A stretch of DNA of 35,974 bases, taken from positions 1 to 35,974 of the forward strand of contig NZ_JALAHI010000006.1 of NCBI RefSeq assembly GCF_022711995.1, given 5' to 3'. Origin of the DNA: Enterococcus sp. (lineage in GTDB: Bacteria; Bacillota; Bacilli; Lactobacillales; Enterococcaceae). Position numbers and translations under genes: made by a program. Below the pieces are notes generated by a model. That model ran no database searches. It had not been told where the DNA came from and worked only from the letters and a program-made list of their open reading frames with translations. This document shows, piece by piece, positions 18,272 to 25,245 of this stretch; position 1 is the stretch's first letter; each line of letters opens with the position of its first letter.

Positions 18272-18309
18272 AGACAAGGATTATCTAAGATGAAGGAGAA
18301 TAAACCATT

Positions 18310-18870
18310 ATGATCAATGCAAGTGATTTAAGAGCAGGTATGACTTTTGTACAAGATGGCAAACTTATCAAAGTATTAGAAGCAAGCCATCACAAACCTG
18401 GTAAAGGAAATACAGTTATGCGTATGAAACTACGCGACGTTCGTTCAGGTTCAACCTATGATACAACTTTCCGTCCAGAAGAAAAATTTGAAAAAGCACA
18501 TATTGACACGAAAGCCGTTCAATATTTGTACACAATGGACGATACAGCGTTCTTCATGGATTTGGAATCTTATGAACAATATGAAATTCCAGTTGAAGTG
18601 GTTGAAGAAGAAATGAAATATATTCTTGAAAACATGGAAGTGAAAATCCAATTCTTCGGTAGTGAAGTGATTGGGGTTCAATTACCATCATCAGTCATTT
18701 TGAAAGTCGTTGAGACACAACCATCAATCAAAGGTGCGACTGTAACTGGCTCTGGGAAACCAGCAACGATGGAAACGGGTTTGGTCGTCAATGTACCGGA
18801 TTTTATTGAAGAAGGCGAATCGCTAGAAATCAATACGTCTGAAGGTACTTATATCAAACGCGCAAAATAA
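18310..18870 (+). CDS. efp: Translation elongation factor P
   Basis: EF-P binds ribosomes stalled at consecutive prolines and stimulates peptide-bond formation. It has 186 residues with the expected three domains: a KOW-like N-domain and two OB-folds. The loop SHHKPGKGN carries Lys32, the residue modified (5-aminopentanol in Bacillus) in Firmicutes. The C-terminal signature [27 protein letters not shown] is intact. AAGGAG precedes the ATG by 11 nt. A strong terminator follows, so it is probably monocistronic. The assignment is firm. Confidence 0.98.
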   Translation: MINASDLRAGMTFVQDGKLIKVLEASHHKPGKGNTVMRMKLRDVRSGSTYDTTFRPEEKFEKAHIDTKAVQYLYTMDDTAFFMDLESYEQYEIPVEVVEEEMKYILENMEVKIQFFGSEVIGVQLPSSVILKVVETQPSIKGATVTGSGKPATMETGLVVNVPDFIEEGESLEINTSEGTYIKRAK

Positions 18871-18883
18871 TCATTTTCTAGAA

Positions 18884-18920
18884 GAGCCAAGGTTTTTAAT
18901 GAACTTGGTTCTTTTTTTTT
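18884..18920 (+). terminator. efp terminator
   Basis: GAGCCAAG pairs with CTTGGTTC (one G-U), with an inner TT/AA, around a short loop. Nine T follow at 18912-18920. Confidence 0.9.
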
Positions 18921-18936
18921 AGAAAGAAGGATCAAG

Positions 18937-19305
18937 ATGAATGTACTTGTTGTGGCATTGTTTGCTTTTTTTGGTGGCATGACACGCTATTTTCTAGCTT
19001 CGGAATTGCCATCCTGGGGGATTTTTCCATTGGGCACATTACTGGCAAATTTTATTGGCTGTTTTATTTTTAGCTTTTTGGTCAAGCAGATCATGACCAA
19101 AAGACAAGTGAATGGCCGGCTGATTTTAGGCATGGGTACCGGATTTTGCGGTGCGCTGACAACCTTTTCTTCCTTTGCACTGGATACGATGCAACTGCTG
19201 CAAAAGCAAGCCTATGGCATGGCAGTTGGCTATTTACTCTTGTCGATTTTTGGTGGGGTGTTTTTTGTCTGGCTAGGCGAAGCCCTCGTTAGAAAGCAGG
19301 TGTAA
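18937..19305 (+). CDS. crcB1: Fluoride channel subunit FluC/CrcB (first)
   Basis: Fluoride-specific export channel protein of 122 residues with four membrane helices. The family features are visible: GGMTRYFLASELPS at the N-terminus, TLLANFIGCF with the conserved Asn, and GFCGALTTFSSFALD with the central GxxTTFSTF-like motif. Functional Fluc channels are antiparallel dimers; the next gene, only 2 bp away, is a paralogue, so a heterodimer is likely. AAGGA precedes the ATG. I found no fluoride riboswitch in the 66 bp between efp and this gene, most of which is the efp terminator. Confidence 0.95.
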   Translation: MNVLVVALFAFFGGMTRYFLASELPSWGIFPLGTLLANFIGCFIFSFLVKQIMTKRQVNGRLILGMGTGFCGALTTFSSFALDTMQLLQKQAYGMAVGYLLLSIFGGVFFVWLGEALVRKQV

Positions 19306-19307
19306 GT

Positions 19308-19661
19308 ATGGCTTATATTCTAGTAGGCGTTGGTGCAGCTATTGGTGCCGTGTTGCGATATGGTATCAATCGTTTCTTTGAAAAAAGACCGCATCCTTTT
19401 CCCAAAGCCACTTTACTGATCAATTTATCCGGCGCGTTGCTTTTAGGAATACTGGCTGGACTTCAGATTGACCAGCAACAGTATCTATTGTTGGGTACCG
19501 GGGTCATGGGCGGCTATACCACGTTTTCGACGATGACCATCGAATTAGTTTCATTGTATCGAATCAATCGTAGGTATTTTTATCTCTATTTTGTCAGTAC
19601 GTATGTTGTTGGGTTGACAGCTAGTTTTATTGGACTGATGGTAGGCGCATCTTTGAATTGA
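19308..19661 (+). CDS. crcB2: Fluoride channel subunit FluC/CrcB (second)
   Basis: Second CrcB-type subunit of 117 residues with four membrane helices. It shows VGAAIGAVLRYGINR, LLINLSGALLLGIL with the conserved Asn, and MGGYTTFSTMTIE. It begins 2 bp after its paralogue, indicating an obligate pair translated together. Its likely role is fluoride efflux, or structural pairing in a dual-topology channel. There is no discernible own promoter. Confidence 0.95.
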   Translation: MAYILVGVGAAIGAVLRYGINRFFEKRPHPFPKATLLINLSGALLLGILAGLQIDQQQYLLLGTGVMGGYTTFSTMTIELVSLYRINRRYFYLYFVSTYVVGLTASFIGLMVGASLN

Positions 19662-19674
19662 AAAGGAGTAAATG

Positions 19675-20358
19675 ATGATTGCATTAATGTCAGCAGAAAT
19701 GTGGTTGAAAAGTGAATTTTTTTATTATTCAATTGTTCCGGTGCTACTCGTCGTTGGGCTGGTGGCACTCTTACTTTTACTGATTCTTTTGTTGTATCGG
19801 GAGAACCGGCGAAAGGGCTTGATCTGGCTGCCTATCGTGGTATTAGTGATTTGCGGCGGCGGTTTTTTGTTAGGGGATCATCTTTTTCAAGACTTCAAAA
19901 AAGACAATGCCCTGATCACCCCTAATATTCGTGACCGTGAAAAGCGTTTTATTGGCTATAAATATTACGACCAAAGCACGTTAGCGGCTTATCAGCGTAT
20001 CCAAAATGAAGCCATTCCTTCGCTAGGGATCTATCAAGCAGAACCAGTTACTCGAGAAATCGAATTTCTGGGTATGGCTCATAACTCGGTTTATTTCAAA
20101 CTAGGTGAGCAGTATTACTATTTGCGACAAGCGCCAGTTTTTGCTAAACAAGAACAGGCAGAGCTTAAAGGAGTTCAGTATCATCTGACTGAGTCCGCTT
20201 TTGCAGACATTGGCTTTTTTACAGAAACAAACAACTATCTAGAGGAGATTCTTTTACCTGAAAGCCAAAAAGATTTAGTCTATGAATCCATCGATGGTGT
20301 CTTGCCCAAAGAGTTCGGCAAGAATCAAACAGCGTGGGCACTTCCTATGAACCAGTAA
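19675..20358 (+). CDS. Membrane-anchored protein of unknown function
   Basis: Protein of 227 residues that I do not recognise. Two N-terminal membrane helices (about 17-40 and 50-67, separated by the basic RENRRKGL) precede a soluble domain of about 150 residues, which by the positive-inside rule probably lies outside the membrane. That domain contains IPSLGIYQAEPVTREIEFLGM and YYYLRQAPVF, with no known signature and no cysteine. The ATG at 19675 is taken because AAAAGGAG lies 6 nt upstream; ATG 19672 is too close. It follows crcB2 by 13 bp and is probably co-transcribed with the fluoride genes, but no functional link is evident. Confidence 0.75.
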   Translation: MIALMSAEMWLKSEFFYYSIVPVLLVVGLVALLLLLILLLYRENRRKGLIWLPIVVLVICGGGFLLGDHLFQDFKKDNALITPNIRDREKRFIGYKYYDQSTLAAYQRIQNEAIPSLGIYQAEPVTREIEFLGMAHNSVYFKLGEQYYYLRQAPVFAKQEQAELKGVQYHLTESAFADIGFFTETNNYLEEILLPESQKDLVYESIDGVLPKEFGKNQTAWALPMNQ

Positions 20359-20376
20359 CACCGATCAATTGATGAC

Positions 20377-20415
20377 AAAAAGGATCAGCGAATCTTCAAA
20401 GACGCGATCCTTTTT
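20377..20415 (+). terminator. Bidirectional terminator between convergent genes
   Basis: AAAAAGGATC and GATCCTTTTT form a perfect 10-bp stem with an inner GCG/CGC, between the plus-strand gene ending at 20358 and the minus-strand gene ending at 20434. Runs of T occur on both strands. Confidence 0.85.
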
Positions 20416-20433
20416 CAATAGTGTTGCTAGTGC

Positions 20434-20721
20434 TCAATGAGACACCAACACATTTTTTTCTTTCTGTTCAAGTAAGTAACGCTCTTTGTGTTTGCGAGCC
20501 AGTTTTTTAAAGGCGGCTTCTGCTTTGGTGGCTTCACTCCGGGTAGCAAAACTTTCCGCATGGATCATTTGCAAGGGGCGACGGCTAGCTGGATGGGTGT
20601 ATTTGGCGCCGATGCCTTGATTGTGTTGGTGCAGCCGACGGGTCAAATCCGTGGTATAGCCACCGTAAAAGGTATTGTCTTTACAGAGCAAGACGTAGAA
20701 GTAATGGGTATCAGCTGCCAT
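20434..20721 (-). CDS. yazA: GIY-YIG domain protein, YazA/UPF0213 family
   Basis: Small protein of 95 residues consisting of a single GIY-YIG nuclease-like domain: YFYVLLCKDNTFYGGYTTDLTRR holds the two signature strands and the conserved Arg, and a later Glu-rich helix (SEATKAEAAFKKLAR) supplies the family Glu. Biological role unproven; DNA processing is assumed from the fold. Its ATG overlaps the end of the upstream methyltransferase gene by 11 bp, the same pairing as yabB-yazA in Bacillus subtilis, so translational coupling is likely. Confidence 0.92.
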   Translation of the reverse strand: MAADTHYFYVLLCKDNTFYGGYTTDLTRRLHQHNQGIGAKYTHPASRRPLQMIHAESFATRSEATKAEAAFKKLARKHKERYLLEQKEKNVLVSH

Positions 20722-21445
20722 AAAGCATCCGACTCACTTCTTCACTGTAACTGCCATCCGCATGATAGGTGACCAGTGGAGAGGCGATTTTGAACCCGTC
20801 CGCTTTGCCATCTTTGATGCCTTCAATCAATAAAATATTGGCGTCTTTGCCGACTTTCGGATAGACGAAACGAACACGTTTTGGCGCGATCCGGTGCTTT
20901 CTCATACAGTCCAGAATATCCAGAAAACGATCCGGGCGATGGACCATCGCAAAGCGGCCGTTCATCTTCAAAGCTTTGCTGGCTGTATGCACGACCTCGT
21001 CTAACGTGGTCTCGATTTCATGACGAGCAATCGCCAGATAAGGATTTGGGTTTTTAACAGCAGTGGGAACATTTTTGAAATAGGGTGGATTGCAAACTAA
21101 AAGATCCACCGAGTCCGGTTGGATTTTGGTGAAAAGATTTTTTAGATCCAATGGATAAACCGTTATTTGTTCTTCCAGCCCATTCAAGTTTACACTGCGT
21201 TGGGCCATATCAGCTAATCGTTCCTGCAATTCCACTTGGTAGATATGAGCCGAAGTTTTACGACTAATAAACAAGCCTACGGCACCATTTCCGGCACATA
21301 GATCAACGATTCGTCCTCGTTTAGGAATCGTTGGAAAGTTTGCTAACAAGACGGCATCAAGGGAAAAAGAAAAGACCTCGCTGCTTTGAATGATTTTGAT
21401 ATCTTCCGCATATAATTGATCAATGCGTTCGTTTGATTGCAACAT
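20711..21445 (-). CDS. yabB: tRNA1(Val) adenine-N6 methyltransferase-like, YabB
   Basis: SAM-dependent methyltransferase of 244 residues. Motif I is VDLCAGNGAVGLF, and the catalytic motif IV is NPPYFK, typical of N6-adenine or amino-group methylation; the family member TrmN6/YfiC modifies A37 of tRNA1(Val) in E. coli. The substrate in Firmicutes is inferred. The start ATG at 21445 follows CAGGAG. It is the first gene of a two-gene minus-strand unit with the GIY-YIG protein and is divergent from plsC. Confidence 0.92.
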   Translation of the reverse strand: MLQSNERIDQLYAEDIKIIQSSEVFSFSLDAVLLANFPTIPKRGRIVDLCAGNGAVGLFISRKTSAHIYQVELQERLADMAQRSVNLNGLEEQITVYPLDLKNLFTKIQPDSVDLLVCNPPYFKNVPTAVKNPNPYLAIARHEIETTLDEVVHTASKALKMNGRFAMVHRPDRFLDILDCMRKHRIAPKRVRFVYPKVGKDANILLIEGIKDGKADGFKIASPLVTYHADGSYSEEVSRMLYGS

Positions 21446-21480
21446 GAAAGCATACTCCTGTTCTAATTCATTTCCTTTGT

Positions 21481-21509
21481 ATTATACTACGATTAAGAAT
21501 AATCGGAAA
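21481..21509 (-). promoter_or_regulatory. Promoter of yabB-yazA
   Basis: On the minus strand a perfect TATAAT (plus coordinates 21481-21486) is preceded after 17 bp by TTTCCG (21504-21509), a weak -35. It is about 36 bp before the methyltransferase start. Confidence 0.5.
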
Positions 21510-21522
21510 CGAGAAAAAAGGC

Positions 21523-21551
21523 TTGTCATTTGAAGCGTTTTTTTGCATACT
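21523..21551 (+). promoter_or_regulatory. Candidate plsC promoter
   Basis: TTGTCA (21523-21528) followed after 17 bp by CATACT (21546-21551), with TG just upstream. It is placed back to back with the yabB promoter. Confidence 0.45.
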
Positions 21552-21580
21552 TATAAAAGAAACTGGAAAGGAACGTGAGT

Positions 21581-22210
21581 ATGTTTTTTAGCTTTATGCG
21601 TGGCGTGGTTCGGGTCATCTTGTTTTTGATCAACGGGAACGCTCGGTATCAAAACAAAGAGGTCTTACCACAAAATGAAAATTACATATTGGTCGCCCCT
21701 CACCGCACCTGGTGGGATCCCTTGTATCTAGCGGTAGCTGCTCGCCCCAAAAAGTTCAGCTTTATGGCAAAAGAAGAGTTGTTTAAGAATCCAATTCTGC
21801 GCTTTATTTTGATTCATGCGAATGCTTTTCCGGTAAAGCGTGACAAACCGGGACCAAGTGCAGTCAAAACACCGGTGAAAATCTTAAAAGATACAGATCT
21901 TAGTTTGATTATGTTTCCTAGCGGCACTAGACATTCCACTGCATTGAAAGGTGGCATGGCGTTGATTGCCAAGATGGCGAAGGTGAAAATCGTTCCCTCC
22001 GTTTATCAAGGACCACTGACTTTGAAAGATTTATTTAAACGCAGACGGGTCACTGTTCGATTTGGGGAAGCAATCGATATTAGTGATATCAAAAAAATGG
22101 ATAAAGAAGGCTTAGCGGAAGTGGAGCGCCGTATCCAAGGGGCATTTACACAGCTCGACCAAGAAATTGATCCAACGTTTGTTTATGAAGTTTCCGAGAA
22201 GGAACGCTGA
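21581..22210 (+). CDS. plsC: 1-acyl-glycerol-3-phosphate acyltransferase family
   Basis: Membrane-associated acyltransferase of 209 residues that makes phosphatidic acid in phospholipid synthesis. The catalytic HX4D motif is His41-RTWW-Asp46 in APHRTWWDP. The substrate-binding motif usually read FPEGTRS appears as FPSGTRH; Ser in place of the conserved Glu is a noteworthy change and could indicate an altered substrate. An N-terminal hydrophobic helix (2-18) tethers it to the membrane. The ATG at 21581 is chosen because AAAGGA is 8 nt upstream; GTG at 21575 is only 2 nt away. It is alone in its unit, with its own promoter and terminator. Confidence 0.9.
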   Translation: MFFSFMRGVVRVILFLINGNARYQNKEVLPQNENYILVAPHRTWWDPLYLAVAARPKKFSFMAKEELFKNPILRFILIHANAFPVKRDKPGPSAVKTPVKILKDTDLSLIMFPSGTRHSTALKGGMALIAKMAKVKIVPSVYQGPLTLKDLFKRRRVTVRFGEAIDISDIKKMDKEGLAEVERRIQGAFTQLDQEIDPTFVYEVSEKER

Positions 22211-22229
22211 TGCGTTTCTTCTTTTTTTT
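22197..22229 (+). terminator. plsC terminator
   Basis: AGAAGGAACGC pairs with GCGTTTCTTCT (11 bp, one G-U) around a TGAT tetraloop that contains the stop codon. A run of eight T follows to 22229. Confidence 0.85.
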
Positions 22230-22274
22230 GAAGAAAGAAAAAGACGCAGCGAAAAGGCAGCAAGGAGAATATAG

Positions 22275-22340
22275 GTGATCAAAGAAACTTATTTGTCAAA
22301 GAAACAAGATGCCAGAAGCGGCTGCTTAGGAAATAAATGA
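22275..22340 (+). CDS. Possible 21-codon ORF downstream of plsC
   Basis: GTG at 22275 has AAGGAG 7 nt upstream and opens a frame of 21 residues (starting MIKETYLSKKQDARSG) closed by TGA. The peptide is hydrophilic and basic. Its 3' half forms the left arm of the palindrome at 22309-22412. No promoter is evident after the plsC terminator. It may be a decayed gene end or a chance frame; only the ribosome binding site supports it. Confidence 0.2.
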   Translation: MIKETYLSKKQDARSGCLGNK

Positions 22341-22412
22341 ACTGTCACAAAAATTTGAGAATCTATTTTCGGAAGTCGCTTTTTATTTCTTGAAGCTGAC
22401 CACTTCTGGCAT
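22309..22412 (-). terminator. Long palindrome beyond the EIIC gene
   Basis: ATGCCAGAAG (22309-22318) and CTTCTGGCAT (22403-22412) form a perfect 10-bp outer stem. Further in, GCTTAGGAAATAA and TTATTTCTTGAAGC form an imperfect second stem. It lies 20 bp past the stop of the minus-strand PTS gene and may terminate that transcript, although the following T tract (CTTGTTTCTTT) is interrupted. Confidence 0.45.
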
Positions 22413-22432
22413 AAGCTCTTGACTATTAATAA

Positions 22433-23725
22433 TTAGTCAACTGGTTGGGTTTCTTTTTCCAATTCATTTTTGTCATAGATTTTGACAAATGGGTAGTAAA
22501 TGAGAATGGAGAGTGCAATCAAAAGAATATTTAAAATAACTGCTCGCCAATCTCCGCCGGTTGCTAGAAAAGCACCGATCGGCCCCGGCAATGTCCAAGG
22601 AGCATTGACCGTCACTTTATTGACCAAACCGGCTGAGGTTGCTAGCCAAGCGATCACACCATTGACTAACGGTGCAACAATGAAAGGTGGAATCAAAATC
22701 GGGTTCAAAACAATCGGCGTCCCGAAGATCAGCGGTTCATTGATGTTGAAAATTGCTGGAATCAATGCGGTTTTTCCTAGTTTTGAGCCAAATTCTGATT
22801 TTGCCCGAAAGGCAAGCAAAATTGCTAGGCCAATCGTTGAACCTGCGCCGCCTATCCAGATGAACCATTGATAAAATGGCTCAGCAGCAATATTGGGAAT
22901 CACATCGCCAGAAGCTAACGCAGTGGTATTGCCTTCCAATAATTGCAGCCACAATGGCCGTGCTAGTGAACCAACGATCGATGCGCCATGGATCCCAAAG
23001 GACCAAAAGAATGTCGTTAAGAAAGTGATCAGCAGGACACTTGGTAAGCTATCTGCTGCACTGACTAAAGGATCCACGACTTTCGCTACGATGGTGTGCC
23101 AATCAAAGCCAATATAGTAGGTGATGGCTCCCATCCCTAGAATAATGATCAATGTTGGCGTCAACGCTTCAAAGGAGCGAGCAACCGCAGGAGGCACTTG
23201 TTCCGGCATGGTGATTTTGAATTTGGATTTATCGGTCAGACGATAAATTTCAACGGCTAGAATCGATGTAATGATGGCTACGAACATACCAGCACTGCCC
23301 AAATTTGCCATTGGCAAGACAAATCCTGCTGTACCAGCGGCCTCTAATGCTTCTGGAGGAATGTTGACTGGTGTAAAAGTCAGTAAAAAAGCCGTAGTGG
23401 CTAAAATCCCACCTGAGAGACCATCAAGTTTATAGGAACGGGCCAAACTAAAACCGATGCCGAATGCGGCATATAAACTCATAATATACATCGTCATGCG
23501 ATAGGGCAGCAAGATGGTGGTGGCATGACTGGAAAGAAACTGATAGATCCCCCAATCTTGTGGAAGGGGAGGAAAAGCCAAAATCATAAAAAAGGAACTA
23601 ACGATAATTAATGGCAAAGTCGAGATGATCCCATCCCGAACTGCCCGTAAATGCCGTTGGCTGCCCATTTTTTCCATAGGACCAGCTAAGTGCTGTTCTA
23701 TGAACTGTGTAAATTTATCTAACAT
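22433..23725 (-). CDS. PTS sugar permease, EIIC (lactose/cellobiose family)
   Basis: Membrane permease of 430 residues with about ten helices, the EIIC component that translocates a sugar during phosphotransferase uptake. The family motif INEPLIFGTPIVLNP is clear. There are no EIIA or EIIB domains in the protein or next to it, so these must be supplied from elsewhere. The ATG at 23725 is chosen because AGGAGG is 8 nt upstream; an upstream in-frame start at 23767 would add fourteen charged residues. It follows anmK by 52 bp with no terminator, suggesting a substrate related to cell-wall sugars, although cellobiose or chitobiose transport is the family norm. Confidence 0.9.
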   Translation of the reverse strand: MLDKFTQFIEQHLAGPMEKMGSQRHLRAVRDGIISTLPLIIVSSFFMILAFPPLPQDWGIYQFLSSHATTILLPYRMTMYIMSLYAAFGIGFSLARSYKLDGLSGGILATTAFLLTFTPVNIPPEALEAAGTAGFVLPMANLGSAGMFVAIITSILAVEIYRLTDKSKFKITMPEQVPPAVARSFEALTPTLIIILGMGAITYYIGFDWHTIVAKVVDPLVSAADSLPSVLLITFLTTFFWSFGIHGASIVGSLARPLWLQLLEGNTTALASGDVIPNIAAEPFYQWFIWIGGAGSTIGLAILLAFRAKSEFGSKLGKTALIPAIFNINEPLIFGTPIVLNPILIPPFIVAPLVNGVIAWLATSAGLVNKVTVNAPWTLPGPIGAFLATGGDWRAVILNILLIALSILIYYPFVKIYDKNELEKETQPVD

Positions 23726-23777
23726 TTTTTTAACCTCCTGTGTAAACTTTCGTGTGAGAACTTTCAATGGCTACGTG

Positions 23778-24959
23778 CTAAAATGGTGCCGCTTGATTTT
23801 TAGGAAGCTTCATGTCGCCAAATGGATTCGGGATAATTTTTCCCAGAATCACGGATTGTTTCGCACCCGTCGCAGCAGGCGCATTATTTTTATGTCCGTG
23901 TAGGGTCTCATAACCTAAAAGGGCAAATGCCATAGCTTCTTTCGCATCGTTGGACCAACCTAAATCCTCTTGGGTAACCACTTTAATCTCAGCGGGTAAA
24001 TAGTTGACTAGCATCTTTTTGAGCGTTGAATTATGGGCACCGCCGCCTGCTAAGATCACTTCAATGGGCCCACTAATCTTTGGAAAGACGAAGCGCCGAT
24101 AGCTGTCGGCAATCGAGTAGGCGGTAAAATCGGTCACTGTGGCTACTAAGTCCACAGGTTTTTCTGCGGAATAATCCGCCAAGAGTTGATCAGTGAATAC
24201 TTCGCCGAATAGTTCCCGTCCAGTGCTCTTAGGGGGTGCTTGATCAAAATAGGAATGATTTCTTAATTGTCTTTGCAATTTAGGAATAATGGTTCCCTGT
24301 TGAGCAATTTTTCCTTCTGCATCGTAAGGAAGTTGAAATAATTGATGCATCAATTCGTCAATGATCATATTTCCAGGACCGGTATCAAAAGCGATAAGAT
24401 CACTTAGAGTGCCATTTTTCGGTAAGACGGTTACATTGCCGATGCCGCCGATATTTTGCAGCAAGCGGGTTTTATCAAGGGAGCGATACAAGAGATAATC
24501 AGTATAAGGGACCAACGGCGCTCCTTGACCGCCGGCAGCCATATCCATCACCCGAAAATCTGCCACGACAGGTGTTCCAAGCCCATAGGCAATTATCGAT
24601 GGTTCACCGATCTGTAGTGTACTGGAAATAAGTGGATTGTCCGACGGGGCATGCCAAATGGTTTGTCCGTGACTAGCAACAAAGCCAATCGTATTTTCAG
24701 CGACGTTTGCTTCTTGGCAAACCTGACGACAAGCAGCGAGAAAGGCATAACCGAGTTCGACATTTAACTGACAGATCAATGGAACAGAAGAAGTTGCTGG
24801 ATCACAAGCTTGTTTGATTTTTTGCCGCAGTTCTTGCGAAAACACCGCTGTTGTAAATTGCTTCAGGCGAATCACTGGCTGTGCAGGAGTATCGATTTCT
24901 ACTAATGCGGCATCGATGCCGTCTAAACTCGTTCCTGACATAAGGCCAATTCCCAACAT
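23778..24959 (-). CDS. anmK: Anhydro-N-acetylmuramic acid kinase
   Basis: Hydrolyses and phosphorylates 1,6-anhydro-MurNAc to MurNAc-6-phosphate, a step of peptidoglycan recycling, using ATP. It has 393 residues and belongs to the ASKHA kinase fold; N-terminal GLMSGTSLDGID, the central DTGPGN and the C-terminal ILAGGGAHN are diagnostic. The ATG at 24959 follows AGGAGG. It is the first gene of a two-gene minus-strand unit with the EIIC permease, downstream of a strong promoter and a pair of palindromic operator-like sites. MurQ, the expected next enzyme, is not in the window. The assignment is firm. Confidence 0.96.
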   Translation of the reverse strand: MLGIGLMSGTSLDGIDAALVEIDTPAQPVIRLKQFTTAVFSQELRQKIKQACDPATSSVPLICQLNVELGYAFLAACRQVCQEANVAENTIGFVASHGQTIWHAPSDNPLISSTLQIGEPSIIAYGLGTPVVADFRVMDMAAGGQGAPLVPYTDYLLYRSLDKTRLLQNIGGIGNVTVLPKNGTLSDLIAFDTGPGNMIIDELMHQLFQLPYDAEGKIAQQGTIIPKLQRQLRNHSYFDQAPPKSTGRELFGEVFTDQLLADYSAEKPVDLVATVTDFTAYSIADSYRRFVFPKISGPIEVILAGGGAHNSTLKKMLVNYLPAEIKVVTQEDLGWSNDAKEAMAFALLGYETLHGHKNNAPAATGAKQSVILGKIIPNPFGDMKLPKNQAAPF

Positions 24960-24985
24960 TGTTTTTCCTCCTTTTCTTTAGAGCC

Positions 24986-25003
24986 ATTGAAACCGAATTC
25001 ATT
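24986..25003. promoter_or_regulatory. Operator-like palindrome 1 of anmK
   Basis: ATTGAAACCGAATTCATT: half-sites ATTGAA and TTCATT around a 6-bp centre, one mismatch from perfect. It is the inverted copy of palindrome 2, 31 bp centre to centre. It lies between the predicted transcription start and the anmK ribosome binding site. Confidence 0.6.
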
Positions 25004-25016
25004 TTATTGCGGGGGG

Positions 25017-25034
25017 ATTGAATTCGGTTTCAAT
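25017..25034. promoter_or_regulatory. Operator-like palindrome 2 of anmK
   Basis: ATTGAATTCGGTTTCAAT has perfect ATTGAA/TTCAAT half-sites around TTCGGT. With palindrome 1 it makes a perfect 17-bp inverted repeat (24985-25001 and 25019-25035) spaced by 17 bp. It abuts the predicted start of transcription near 25037. Binding of a sugar-responsive repressor is inferred; the regulator gene is not in the window. Confidence 0.65.
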
Positions 25035-25043
25035 GCTATCTTT

Positions 25044-25072
25044 ATTGTAGAGGATGTGTAATTAAATTTCAA
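25044..25072 (-). promoter_or_regulatory. anmK-EIIC promoter
   Basis: On the minus strand, TTGAAA (plus coordinates 25067-25072), a 17-bp spacer and TACAAT (25044-25049) make a near-consensus promoter. Transcription should start about 25037. Confidence 0.7.
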
Positions 25073-25204
25073 ATAATGTTACATAAAAAGAAATATAATT
25101 TCAATATTTAGCGAATTTTTTGCGTGGATTCTTTTAGGTACAGAGCTAAAAGTGATTCTCAGGCAGAGAAGATCGTCTAGCACATTCTATTCATAATAGG
25201 AAAG

Positions 25205-25213
25205 TGGTATAAT
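25205..25213 (+). promoter_or_regulatory. sbcDC promoter (TG-extended -10)
   Basis: TGGTATAAT is a perfect -10 with a TGn extension, 32 bp before the sbcD start codon. No good -35 is seen 17 bp upstream (TTCTAT). Confidence 0.6.
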
Positions 25214-25245
25214 GTTGGGAAGGATATTTTTAAGAGGGTGGGTAT

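Noticed and set aside
18871-18936. Fluoride riboswitch ahead of the crcB pair
   Set aside because: The 66-bp gap is mostly the efp terminator, and I see no match to the conserved crcB-motif RNA.
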